From: Paraphaeosphaeria minitans
Taxonomy: Eukaryota; Ascomycota; Dothideomycetes; Pleosporales; Didymosphaeriaceae
Direction of reading: 5' to 3'
Assembly: GCA_015832175.1 (NCBI GenBank)
Contig: WJXW01000006.1
Span: 2,592,987 to 2,656,986 of the forward strand
Length of the DNA: 64,000 nucleotides
The translations under genes and the position numbers were made by a program. The notes below the pieces were generated by a model, which was given only the letters and a program-made list of their open reading frames with translations, was not told the origin of the DNA and did no database searches. Shown in pieces: positions 1-9,895 of this stretch (position 1 is its first letter; each line of letters begins with the position of its first letter).

Positions 1-384
1 GACTCCACTTTTTCTGTCAGAAAGACGGATCCCATCGTCTTGCCCTTGACGCGCCGCCCCGATATCCACAGCAGGCGCGTCGCTATTGCCAGCCACATCA
101 CTACTCAACCAGGCGCGGTAGCGCTGCAGCTACATCCGCAAATCCACCCAGGGCTTGGTGGATTCATCCGCCTCTTCCATTGGCTCGCTTAAGTCAGCCC
201 CCATGCCAGCCCTCCAGCCCGCTTCTATCTTAATCCAGTCTCCACTACCAAAGCCATGGCCTACCGAGAGAGTAATCCCCTAACCTTTTCGGTGATGGTG
301 CGTTTTGACGTGGTTCACGGACACGCGTAGAATGTGCTCCAGGTGCGCGCAAATCGCCTGCCGGACGGTTTCCTCCTTTGTTAC
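1..384 (-). pseudogene. Partial gene relic running off the left edge
   Basis: Read on the minus strand, one frame stays open from about 384 to the window edge except for two TAG codons. Each falls where Trp (TGG) would fit: one after HHHRKG and one in DLRM-stop-LQRYRAW. The translated stretch is soluble and charged (for example IKIEAGWRAG and SEPMEEADESTKPWVDLR) and looks like real protein. It continues beyond base 1, so only an internal or N-terminal part is visible. It lies head-to-head with the OrsD-type fragment that starts at 424. I do not recognise the family. Base composition is close to normal, so only light RIP is likely. Confidence 0.5.
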
Positions 385-423
385 TCATGTTTCTATGCTT
401 TCTCAGGCCAACCCACACTCACA

Positions 424-1060
424 ATGGACCTCTTCCGGTATCTAGAAAATTGCAAAGTATGGGTCTGCGCCCCCTTGCGGCCATGGAGTCCAGCTTCAAC
501 ACTACAATGCCCACTTGAAAGCCCGTCACGCTGACCATCCAGAACTCCGTTCCTCTAGGGGAGCCCAGGCGGTCATCACAGAGCTTCTGCAGAAGCCGCT
601 AGTCGACCCGAGATATGCCCAGCTTCATGTCCCAGATCCAGGAGCGCTTGCTGTCCCCTTTCTTCCCGTTTATGATGGCCTCGCTCGCTTGCAGTGCTCC
701 TACGTCTGCCGCACTGATAAGACGATACGTAAGCACTGCCAGGAACAGCATATTGAAAGCAAGCGTCGAAGGGGAGCCCAACCTAAAGCGCTCGCCGCTA
801 TTGCTCCACCACGGTGGGAAAAGGTTTCGTGTCAACGTCTCTTCGTCACCGGGGCTGGCAGCAAATATTTTGCCTCACCAGCTCAAGTTCAGGATGACGA
901 GTTTGTACGACGGCGCTGTGACATGGCCCAAGCTCTCTCCGAGGAGGATTTTGTGATGGCCCAGGTGGATAATGCGCTTCAGAGCAGTGTTGAAGAGATA
1001 GGCGTATCGGAGAGCGTTATTCTTCACAACGCTGGCAAGACTTATACATTTCTACTATAG
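424..1060 (+). pseudogene. OrsD-like C2H2 zinc-finger N-terminal fragment, frameshifted
   Basis: An ATG at 424 opens a frame ending VWVCAP near 474. At the run of five C (470-474) the homologous reading moves to another frame, which continues CGHGVQLQHYNAHLKARH and stays open to 1060. Joined across the shift, the pieces give a first finger-like module (Cys, Cys, then His-x3-His of the LKARH type). A second, LQCSYVCRTDKTIRKHCQEQH, follows at about 690-754. The same two modules, followed by a KYF/RYF segment, begin the intact helicase at 57899, so this is the N-terminus of a relative. Nothing of its recombinase or helicase follows: from 1037 the DNA is repeat-unit sequence and the reading ends by chance. 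It is either a truncated telomere-linked helicase or an OrsD-family (DUF3505) gene fragment. Confidence 0.6.
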
Positions 1061-1430
1061 CTGTTACGCTTTTAAAGACAGTATTATTGTATTACATAAC
1101 TATGTCTATTTATTACTAGAGCTGTGTAACTCTTATGCCTTATTTACTATAGGTGTTAAATATAAAGTTCCTTAGTAGTATTGTAAATATACCTATATTA
1201 AACTTTATCTTAAGTAGATACTATTATTTTTCTATATTTAAGTACTAACTAAATTCTCTCTACGCTATAGAATACATTTTCTTAGTTAGTTTTTTCTCTT
1301 CTATTATACTAAATTCTTAAGTAAATAAAGGTTTTTTTATAATAGACGCGTATCCTTTTCCTCTTCTACTAGATAGTATTTTTCTTTTTTATACTAAGGC
1401 CTTTAAAGATTTAAACTCTAGCTATAGCGC
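1037..1430 (-). repeat. Third, truncated copy of the subtelomeric unit
   Basis: From CTTATACATTTCT onward this stretch follows 15960-16365 (copy A) and 37412-37805 (copy B) base for base, apart from mostly transition differences. It corresponds to the C-terminal half of the minus-strand coiled-coil gene of those units. Similarity starts abruptly at 1037 next to the OrsD-like fragment and ends near 1430. The 84 bases from 1431 to the LTR at 1515 show nothing recognisable. Confidence 0.75.
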
Positions 1431-1514
1431 TGTAATAGCCTAGGGCTATGCCCTAGCCTTTAGAAAGATCTTAAGGAAAGGAACCGCCCTAAAGAAGTAG
1501 ACCTACTAAGGAAA

Positions 1515-1925
1515 TGTTAAGATCCAAAGGCTAGGCCTCCCAGGATCTTTATATGTATCTACATTCGTTATTTAAGTGACGCGGCACAAAAGGTCACGTA
1601 ACCTAATTAGTGTAATTAGAGCGCCAAGATAACTAATTAGACTAAGCACTTAATATACTAAGTAACTAATTAGTGCTTAATTAGTTTAATTAGAGCGATT
1701 AGTCCACTAATTACTTAAAGTATATAGGAACGTAAGAATAGGCTCTCTATACTTATGTTTAATCTATTTATTAATCTATTGTTTAGATTCTAGTAGACCA
1801 AATTATTAACTTATTACACTTCGTAAGATACTATTATATTAACAAGACCTTCCACCTTTTATAAGTACTCCTGCCTAAGAACTAACCTTAACCCTTTAGG
1901 ACTAGCTACCCTCTTAGATTTAATA
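1515..1925 (+). repeat. G1 outer 5' LTR
   Basis: A 411-bp copy that starts TGTTAAGATC and ends TTTAATA, where the 3' LTR has TTTAACA. It is flanked on its left by GGAAA, the same five bases that follow the 3' LTR, so it is the true left boundary of the insertion. Confidence 0.9.
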
Positions 1926-2141
1926 TCTTAAACACTCTTAATATAAGTACTTCACAAACTCCTACCTCTTCTATAGCTTTAGGTGCCACTAAGATTACTC
2001 TTATAAAGGATAGTAGTAAGGCGTATAAACCTAATCTCTACTTTAGCGAACAATCTTAAACCAACGTCTAGATTCTCTAGTTAGACCTCTACTTCTTTAA
2101 CTTAGACAAACCCTTTAAAGACAAAAAGAAGGTTATCTTTG
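1926..2141 (+). repeat. Duplicated G1 leader and gag start
   Basis: These 216 bp match 2553-2768 apart from transitions, and end exactly where the second LTR begins. They hold the first codons of gag without the rest of the gene. Confidence 0.85.
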
Positions 2142-2552
2142 TATTAAGATCTGAAGGCTAGGCCTCCTAGAATCTTTATATGTATCTACATTCGTTGTTC
2201 GAGTGGCACAGCACAAAAGGTCACGTGACCTAATTAGTGTGATTAGAGCGCCAAGACAACTAATCAGACTAAGCACTTAATATACTAAGCAACTAATTAG
2301 TACTTAATTAGTTTAATTAGAGCGATTAGTCCACTAATCGCTTAAAGTATATAGGAACGCGAGGATAGGCTCTCTATACTTATATTTAATCTATTTATTA
2401 ATCTATTATTTAGATTCTAGTAGACTAAATTGTTAACTTATTACACTTCGCAAGATACTATTATATTAACAAGACCTTCTACCTTCTATAAGTACTCCTG
2501 CCTAAGAACTAACCTTAACCCTTTAAGACTAGCTACCCTCTTAGATTTAATA
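2142..2552 (+). repeat. G1 inner 5' LTR
   Basis: A 411-bp copy starting TATTAAGATC (the first G of TG changed to A, a RIP-direction change) and ending TTTAATA. The bases before it do not match those after the 3' LTR, so it lacks its own target duplication. Confidence 0.9.
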
Positions 2553-2579
2553 TCTTAAACACCTTTAACATAAGTACTT

Positions 2580-4435
2580 TACAAACTCCTACCTCTTCTA
2601 TAGCTTTAGGTGCCGCTAAGATTACTCCTATAAAGGATAGTAGTAAGGTGTATAAACCTAATCTCTACTTTAGTAAACAATTTTAAACTAACGTCTAGAT
2701 TCTCTAGTTAGACCTTTACTTCTTTAACTTAGATAAACTTCTTAAAGATAAAAAGAAGGTTATCTTCGCAGTAACATATATGCGAGGAGATATAGGATTA
2801 TAGATCTATCTTTACTTTAAAAAGTACCTAAGAATAGACTATAATAATAATAATAATAACTACGCAGACAACTATACTAATACAGTTAATATTATTAAGA
2901 ATTATAATAACTTTAAGAAATACCTTAAATAACTCTTTAGGATTACTAATAAGGACTCTATTATAAAAGCAAAGATTTAGACTATAACTTAGAAATAATT
3001 AGCAGCTAAGTATATAGCTAAGTTTTATAGATACGCTATGCAACTTAACTAGAATAGTAAATCTCTTTAGGATATGTATAAATAAGGACTTAAATAGAAA
3101 CTACATAAGAAACTCTTACGTAGTAGTATATAAATCGCTAACCTTAAGGAACTGTATAAAGAAACTATTAAAATTAATAGAGAATAGTTTTTACTACAAC
3201 AGAAGCTTTACTAAAACTCTAAGGTAATAAGCTTTAGATAACTAGCAAAAGTAGTTTATAAAAACCCTATTAGAATTGTCTAAAAGTAACAGCTAAGGAA
3301 CTACTAGAGATACAAACTAATAGAAGATGTCTAGTTTAACTATTTAGGTAAAGAAAAAGGAGGAAGGATAGGCCCTAAGTAGCCTAATAAACACGTCTCT
3401 AATAGAAGTTAACAATTAATAACTAAGACCTATAAATGCTTTATATATAGCAAACTAGGCTATATAGCTAGGAACTATAGATTAAAGAACAAAGTCTATT
3501 AAACTAAGTTAAATATACTAACTATTAAGAACTAAGAACCTAATAAGGAATAGGAAGTTATTATAACACTATTTAGTTACTAACGCGTTACACTAGAGTA
3601 AAGTAAGTAATTAGATTTACTTAACTTATAACTATATAAAGATCTAGAAGACAACTCTAACGTATACTATAATATAGAAGACGTAGAAGAGATACTAAGA
3701 TCTCCTACTCCTTACCTATAAAGTAGGCGGGAAGAAGACAACCCTATATCACCTAAGTATAAACTAAATATTTAGGACTATATAGAACCCCACTAGGCAC
3801 TAAAAGGAATGCAACCCTATAAAAACAAAAAGTTAAACTACGTACTAAAGTACTATCTAGACTACTAAAATCCTATACACTAATTCTATATATAGACGCA
3901 TTATAAAGAACTAATATATACACAACATAAGGTAGAGAAAAAGGAGAACAAGAAACAACCTAGAAAGAAACTACGCTATAGATAGATATGGACAGACTGT
4001 CCTATTGCAGCTTATAATAAACACCTCTAGGATAAATAATAAGTAAAATACTTTCTTTACCTTACGCTAAAGAGTAATAAATACTATAATATACTTGTTA
4101 ATAGAGACTATATACAACTATACTAGTACACGTGTCTAAACTAAGACTATAAATACTACTACATGGCTAAGCATTTAGATAGCTTTATAAACTATCCTAC
4201 GTAAGAAGTAATAATAGAGCTACTAATTTAACTAGTACATAGGAATAGTAAAGACTATAGGAGGAAAAACAGAAGAACATCCTTATAGGAAGAAGAAGAA
4301 GAAGACAATCTACATAAGCTACGTACTTAAGAATAATAATAGAAGCGGATACTTAGAAACGTATACTAGGCACTAGAACTTAACTATAACCTATATAAAT
4401 AGATGTCTTTTTTAGGCCTAAACTTAGATAAGAAA
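2580..4435 (+). pseudogene. gag: G1 gag relic (capsid and CCHC knuckle)
   Basis: Allowing TAG/TAA as former Gln or Trp codons, the plus frame reads a typical gypsy gag: a capsid-like segment (QLDLYFFNLDK and VTYMRGDIGLQ near 2700-2800), then an Asn-rich stretch. Near 3430-3490 is a CCHC zinc knuckle whose second and third cysteines have become tyrosine (YKCFIYSKLGYIARNYRLKN). The same knuckle in G2 still has its cysteines, which shows the direction of change. A lysine-rich tail follows. Gag would form the intracellular virus-like particle and bind the element's RNA. It is not functional. Confidence 0.8.
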
Positions 4436-7400
4436 ACGCCTTTATTAAATTAAATACTATAGTAAGCATAGTATTAGTTAAGCTACTAGTACAGCTTAAA
4501 GAAATATAGGCTTAAGCTCTTATAGACTTAGGAGTAGAAAAGAACTTTATATCTTATTAGATAGCAAGATAAGTAGAACTTATAATATTAGAGAAAGAAG
4601 TACCCTACATTGTCTATGTCGCAAATAGATCCCTAATACCTAAGACACCTTAGATACACTAGGAGGTTACTACTATAATAATAGTCTAAGGACATAGTAA
4701 GGAACTTACCTTAGATATCTTACTAGGATCTAAGTATAAGTTAGTCTTAAGATTACCTTAGTTAACAATACATAACCTGCAGATTAACTAGGGTACAAAG
4801 AAAATATTATTTAAACGCTATAATTGTGCATTATAAGCAAAGCCTACATATTAACTAAAAATAATAATAGATAAGGGAGTTATTAACAATATAATACTGT
4901 AATAGATAGTTAAAAAATAGAAGCACACCTTAGTAGACGCTAGCAGGAACCACTAGATTAAAAAGCGTAAGAAAGAGGATAATAGCACACCCCTTACCTT
5001 ACTAAGAGAGTATAGGAAATAGACATATATATTTACAGAAAAGGAAGGAAAAGCAAACCTACTAGAATATTAACCCTAGGATTTTATAATAGACCTAGAA
5101 GAAGAGAAGATGCCACCCTTTAGACCACTATATAGTAAGATAAGAGAAGAACTCTTTAAAAAACGTAATTTTATTAAGACAAACCTTAAGAAAGAATATA
5201 TATAACTATTAAAGTTACTAGTAGTAAGCCCTTTTATATTTATTAAGAAAAAGGATAGATTAGACAGACTATACATTAACTACTAACAACTTAACAATAT
5301 AATAATAAAGAACTAATATCTACTACTAAGTATTACAGAGCTACAAGATTAACTATCTTAAGCTAAAATATTCATAATAATAGATCTAAGAGACAGTTAC
5401 TACTTTATATAAATTAAAAAAGGTAAAGAATAGAAAACAGCGTTTTAATCACACTATAGACTATTTAAGTATAAGGTTATACTATTTAGACTTACAAATG
5501 CACTAGCAGCTTTTATAGCACTTATTAACAACGTACTTTATGAATATTTAGATATATTTGTTATTGTGTATATAAACAATATCCTCGTCTTTTCTAAAAA
5601 CGAATTAGACCACACTAAGCATATATAGATAGTACTAGAAGCACTAGACAAAGTATGCCTTCGCATTAAACTTAAGAAATATAAGTTTAACGTTAAACAA
5701 CTTAAATTCCTAGGACATATTATTACTACAGAAGGAATTAAGATAGCACTAAGTAAAGTTAAATACATTAAGAACTAGCTAATACTAAAGACAGCTAAGA
5801 ATATCTAAGAATTCTTAAAATTCTATAGATTTAACTAATAATTCATCCAAGATTACATAAAGGTTATAATACCTTTAATAAATCTTACGAAGAAGAACGT
5901 ACCCTTTAAATAGATAAATAAGTGTAGAATATTATTCTAACTCCTTAAAACAGTATGTATTATAGAACCTATCTTTGTTTATTTTAGAAGCGATAAACTA
6001 CTACGCTTTAAAATAGACGCTAGCGATCTTACGCTAGGCGCCTACGCTAAATAAAAATGTAATAGTAAATAGTACCTAATTACCTATTACTTATGCAAAT
6101 TTAATAACGCTGAAACACAATACAACGTATATAATAAAGAACTCTACGCTATTGTTAAAGCCTTAAAGCACTAGAGGATTTACGCGCTTAGTTACTTAAC
6201 GCTAGAAATCTACACAGATTATAAGAACCTTTTAAGGTTTATAATAACAAAAGAACTTACGCTATAATAACAAAAATAGTTGTAAACTACTAGGCAGTAT
6301 AAGTTTAAAATCATCTATATAGCTAGGAAAGAAAATAGCAGAGCAGACACTCTTAGCTAATAAAGTAATCTAGCAAAAGAAAAGGTAAAAACCTTCTCCA
6401 CAATCCTTCGTAAAGCTAAAGATAGATTTCTAGAGCTAATAGTAGAACTAAATTAACTTTTAGTAATTAACTAAGAAGTTCTAGAACATCTACAAACCAA
6501 GATTATCCAACAATACTACAATAACCCTATATACAGACACCTAGGTATCACAAAAATAATAAAACTTATCTAAAGGAATTACACCTTTAAAGGAATTAAG
6601 GAAGCTATAATAACTTATATCTATAAATGTGCAGAATGCTAGAGAAACAAACATAGTATATATCTTAAATATAGAGAGATGTAAGCAATTAGAATACTAA
6701 CAGCACTATAGGAAGATATTACTATAGATTTTGTTATAGGAATTCTAAACTCTAAGGATCTAATAACAGGAATTAAATACAACAGTATACTAGTAATAGT
6801 CTGCTAACTAACTAAGTATATTAAGCTTATTCTATGTCTTAAAAGAATAATAGCAAAGAAACTCGCTTTTCTTATCCTAGACTAACTAGTTAGACACTAT
6901 AGAATCCCAAAAATAATTATTAGTAATAGAGACAAGCTCTTCACATTAAATTATTAGACAACGCTTATAGCACTGCTTAGAACGAAATAAAAGCTATTAA
7001 CAGCTTACTATCTATAAATAGACAGATAGACAGAACGTACAAACTAAACTATAGAAACGTACCTACGTATCTACTGTAACAGTTAGAAGAATAACTAGGT
7101 TTTATTACTACCTATAGCACAGTTAGTCTATAATAATAAAGTATTAGTAGTATTAGGATATACACTGTTCTATGTAAACTATAGAAGACACCTATATCTC
7201 TTTAACTAATAATTTCCTACGACAATTAAAGCAAAAGAAGCTATAGATATAATAGAAAATATAAAGAAAATACACTAACAACTCTAAGAAAATCTTAAGA
7301 AAGCTTAGCAGCAATTAATCTTATACTAAAATTAAAAACAAAAAATAGCACCTTAGCTAAAGAAGGGGGATAAAGTATATCTACTTATAAAGAACCTTTA

Positions 7401-7790
7401 AACTTAGAAGAAAAAATATAAGAAACTAGATTATATTAAGGTTAGACTATTTTACATTTCTAAGTAAATATCACTAGTAAACTATAAGTTAGAACTACCA
7501 CTAGATGCAAAGATACACCTAGTATTCTACGTATTACTACTGGAACTAGTAGACCCTAATACACTAGTTAGAACCGCCTTCTACTATAGAACTAAAGAAG
7601 AAAATAAATTTAAGGTTAAAAGAATTCTAGAATATAATTAGTATAGTAACGCGTACCTTATTAAGTAGAAAGGTTACCTACACAGCAAAAACACTTAGGA
7701 ACTAGAGAACTTCTTAGGAAACTATTAATAAAAGATTAGAGAATTCTACTAATAACCTACACAGTATAATAATATTTATACCTAAGATAG
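4436..7790 (+). pseudogene. pol: G1 pol relic (PR-RT-RH-IN-chromodomain)
   Basis: The order is that of Ty3/gypsy pol. An aspartic protease active site (ALIDLG, from D-S/T-G) lies near 4516. Reverse transcriptase covers about 5220-5760, with the catalytic YMDD changed to Y-I-N-N at 5569-5580; each change is G to A. RNase H lies near 6010-6360 (IDASD, then YNKELYAIVKALKH). Integrase follows with its CxxC zinc motif (CAECQRNKH near 6634) and a DDE core. A C-terminal chromodomain lies near 7610-7730 (VKRILEY, then LIKxKGY, then ELENFLG). Dozens of TAG/TAA interrupt it but the frame is largely kept, which fits RIP rather than random decay. Confidence 0.88.
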
Positions 7791-7846
7791 TAAAGGCACT
7801 AAATTATCCTAGAATTCTAATAGGAAATCCTTAAAAGCGCTCTATG

Positions 7847-8330
7847 TTATAGGGGATAAGAAGGGACCTAAAGGAGTCTTATTAACTACTAGATTAACAG
7901 CCTTATAAGATTTAGCCTTCTTAGTATTCTTCTTCTTAACTACTATTATATCCTTAGCATACTTATCTAGTAAGTCTATTTACTAACATAACTAATCTTT
8001 GTGTGCGCGTGTAACCTATAATTTCTCTAACGCCTCTTTATAGGCCTTAAACGCAGTCTTCTGCGTTTCTCTTAACTTTTTTATCTATACACACAATTTC
8101 TCTTTCTCCACTAATAAACGCTTAAACTTAGACTCTAAAACGCGTATATTATAATATTAACCTTAATAAACATATTCCCTATATCTTCTAGACTAAACGT
8201 AAACTTTATAAACACAGTTATATTTTGTGCATGTTAAGCATTTCTTAACTATAACTTTGCTAAAGGAGTTAATAAAATTAGTTAGGTAATAGTAATAGGT
8301 AGTGCTAGACTTAGAAGGTTGTTAGGGCAT
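7847..8330 (-). pseudogene. Antisense coiled-coil ORF at the G1 3' end
   Basis: Between pol and the 3' LTR, the minus strand has an ATG (8330-8328) and a frame of about 161 codons interrupted only by TAG/TAA codons. The N-terminal third contains a CxxC pair (KKCLTCTKY). The middle is a strongly charged helical stretch (KRLLVEKEKLCVQIKKLRE) expected to form a coiled coil, and the tail is lysine-rich. The protein stops at 7847. The same position in G2 carries a different but similarly built antisense ORF, so the arrangement is a property of this element group. Function unknown; an accessory or regulatory role is only a guess. Confidence 0.6.
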
Positions 8331-8439
8331 AGTATAAGTAAGCTAACGCTACTTATAATGTAGGGCGAGCTCTAGTTATAACTAGGTATAAGATATAGTT
8401 ACATAATTTAAGGATAAATCCTAGCAAAGAGGGAGATAA

Positions 8440-8850
8440 TATTAAGATCTAAAGGCTAGGCCTCCTAGGATCTTTATATATATCTATATTTGTTATTTAA
8501 GTAACACGGCACAAAAAGTTAGATAACCTAATTAGTGTAATTAGAGCGCTAAGACAACTAATTAGACTAAGCACTTAATATACTAAGTAACTAATTAGTA
8601 CTTAATTAGTTTAATTAGAGCGATTAGTCCACTAATCGCTTAAAGTATATAGGAACGCGAGAATAGGCTCTCTATACTTATATTTAATCTATTTATTAAT
8701 CTATTATTTGGATTCTAGTAGACTAAATTATTAACTTATTATACTTCGCAAGATACTATTATATTAATAAGACCTTCTACCTTCTGTAAGTACTCCTGCC
8801 CAAGAACTAACCTTAACCCTTTAGGACTAGCTACCCTCTTAAATTTAACA
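8440..8850 (+). repeat. G1 3' LTR
   Basis: A 411-bp LTR starting TATTAAGATC and ending TTTAACA, followed directly by the GGAAA target duplication. Confidence 0.92.
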
Positions 8851-8855
8851 GGAAA

Positions 8856-9239
8856 ACTCTTCTTATAAGCGGCACACCCCCTATAGAGACTTAATATCTA
8901 GAATTTATCCTTTATATTTAGCACTTATAGTTCTATTCACTCTCTATGGCTAGCCTATGATATTAAATTCTAGATCTTCTAGAAAAGAGTTATTTAAAGG
9001 AATAGAGAAACGTAATAGAGTCTAGAATAACCCCTTATAGATACCTTAAATATCGCTAAATTAGTAGAATAACTATAAAACCTAATTACTACTAAAGATA
9101 AAGACTACTCTACTATAGTAGTATACGTTGCGGTCTTGGTCTTACTCGTAACTTAGCTTAACATAGAGAAAATAGGGGTCTTTAAGCCCCTTGTTACCTA
9201 TAATAAACAGGCTGCTATAATAGCAGCATTTATGCTAAT
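8856..9239 (+). other. Degenerate coding remnant before the minisatellite
   Basis: From about 8950 the plus strand can be read, with two or three TAG/TAA codons, as a charged segment (for example AKLVEQLQNLITTKDKDY) followed by a hydrophobic one. It runs into the 62-bp repeat array. It is not recognised and could be the end of a gene whose other parts are lost. No other signal is seen in this stretch. Confidence 0.3.
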
Positions 9240-9795
9240 ATTTAGCTAGCTACTTAGAGCTATAGGGCTTATAGGGCTATTAATTTCCTAGACAGCATAG
9301 ATAGGCGCTGGCCACTTAGAGCTATAGGGCTTATAGGGCTACTAATTTCTAAAGACGCACAGACAGACGCTAGCTACTTAGAGCTATAGGGCTTATAGGG
9401 CTACCTATTTTATAGATAGCGCTACTAGACGCTAGCCACTTAGAGCTATAGGGCTTATAGGGCTGCTATTTTATAGATAGCGCCACTAGGCGCTAGCCAC
9501 TTAGAGCTATAGGGCTTATAGGGCTACTAATTTCTAAAAACGCATAGATAGACGCTAGCTACTTAGAGCTATAGGGCTTATAGGGCTGCCTATTTTATAG
9601 ATAGCGCTACTAGGCGCTAGCCACTTAGAGCTATAGGGCTTATAGGGCTACTAATTTCTAAAGACGCACAGATAAACACTAGCCACTTAGAGCTATAGGG
9701 CTTATAGGGCTACCTATTTTATAGATAGCGCCACTAGGCGCTAGCCACTTAGAGCTATAGGGCTTATAGGGCTGCTATTTTATAGATAGCACCTA
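9240..9795. repeat. 62-bp minisatellite, nine units
   Basis: The core ACTTAGAGCTATAGGGCTTA recurs at 9252, 9314, 9376, 9438, 9499, 9561, 9623, 9685 and 9747, a period of 62 bp with one 61-bp step. Two spacer types alternate irregularly between cores: one with CTAATTTCTAAAGACGCA and one with TTTTATAGATAGCGC. Confidence 0.93.
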
Positions 9796-9895
9796 CTCTA
9801 AATTTTTACCTATCTCTACGCACTAGCTCCTCTCTATATACTTTTATTCTTATTCTTTATAATATCCCTAACTAGGGTATTATGCCACTAACACT

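Larger units (their letters stand above)
1515..8850 (+). mobile_element. Ty3/gypsy chromovirus G1 (RIP-inactivated, composite 5' end)
   Basis: This is an LTR retrotransposon with a 5-bp target duplication GGAAA at 1510-1514 and 8851-8855. It carries three 411-bp LTRs: 1515-1925, 2142-2552 and 8440-8850. Between the first and second lie 216 bp of leader and gag start, so bases 1515-2141 and 2142-2768 are two consecutive 627-bp units. After the second unit come gag, then protease, reverse transcriptase, RNase H, integrase and a chromodomain, then an antisense ORF. The order marks it as a chromovirus. The pol frame is full of TAG/TAA and the catalytic YMDD has become Y-I-N-N, so it is dead. Confidence 0.93.

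Noticed and set aside
5076..5768. Minus-strand ORFs in G1 pol (also 30509-30775 in G2)
   Set aside because: Antisense of reverse transcriptase; composition and lack of motifs fit a complement of the pol frame.
2142..8850. Inner LTR pair as a separate element nested in an older copy
   Set aside because: The expected remainder of the older element does not appear after 8850, and the only target duplication flanks 1515-8850.
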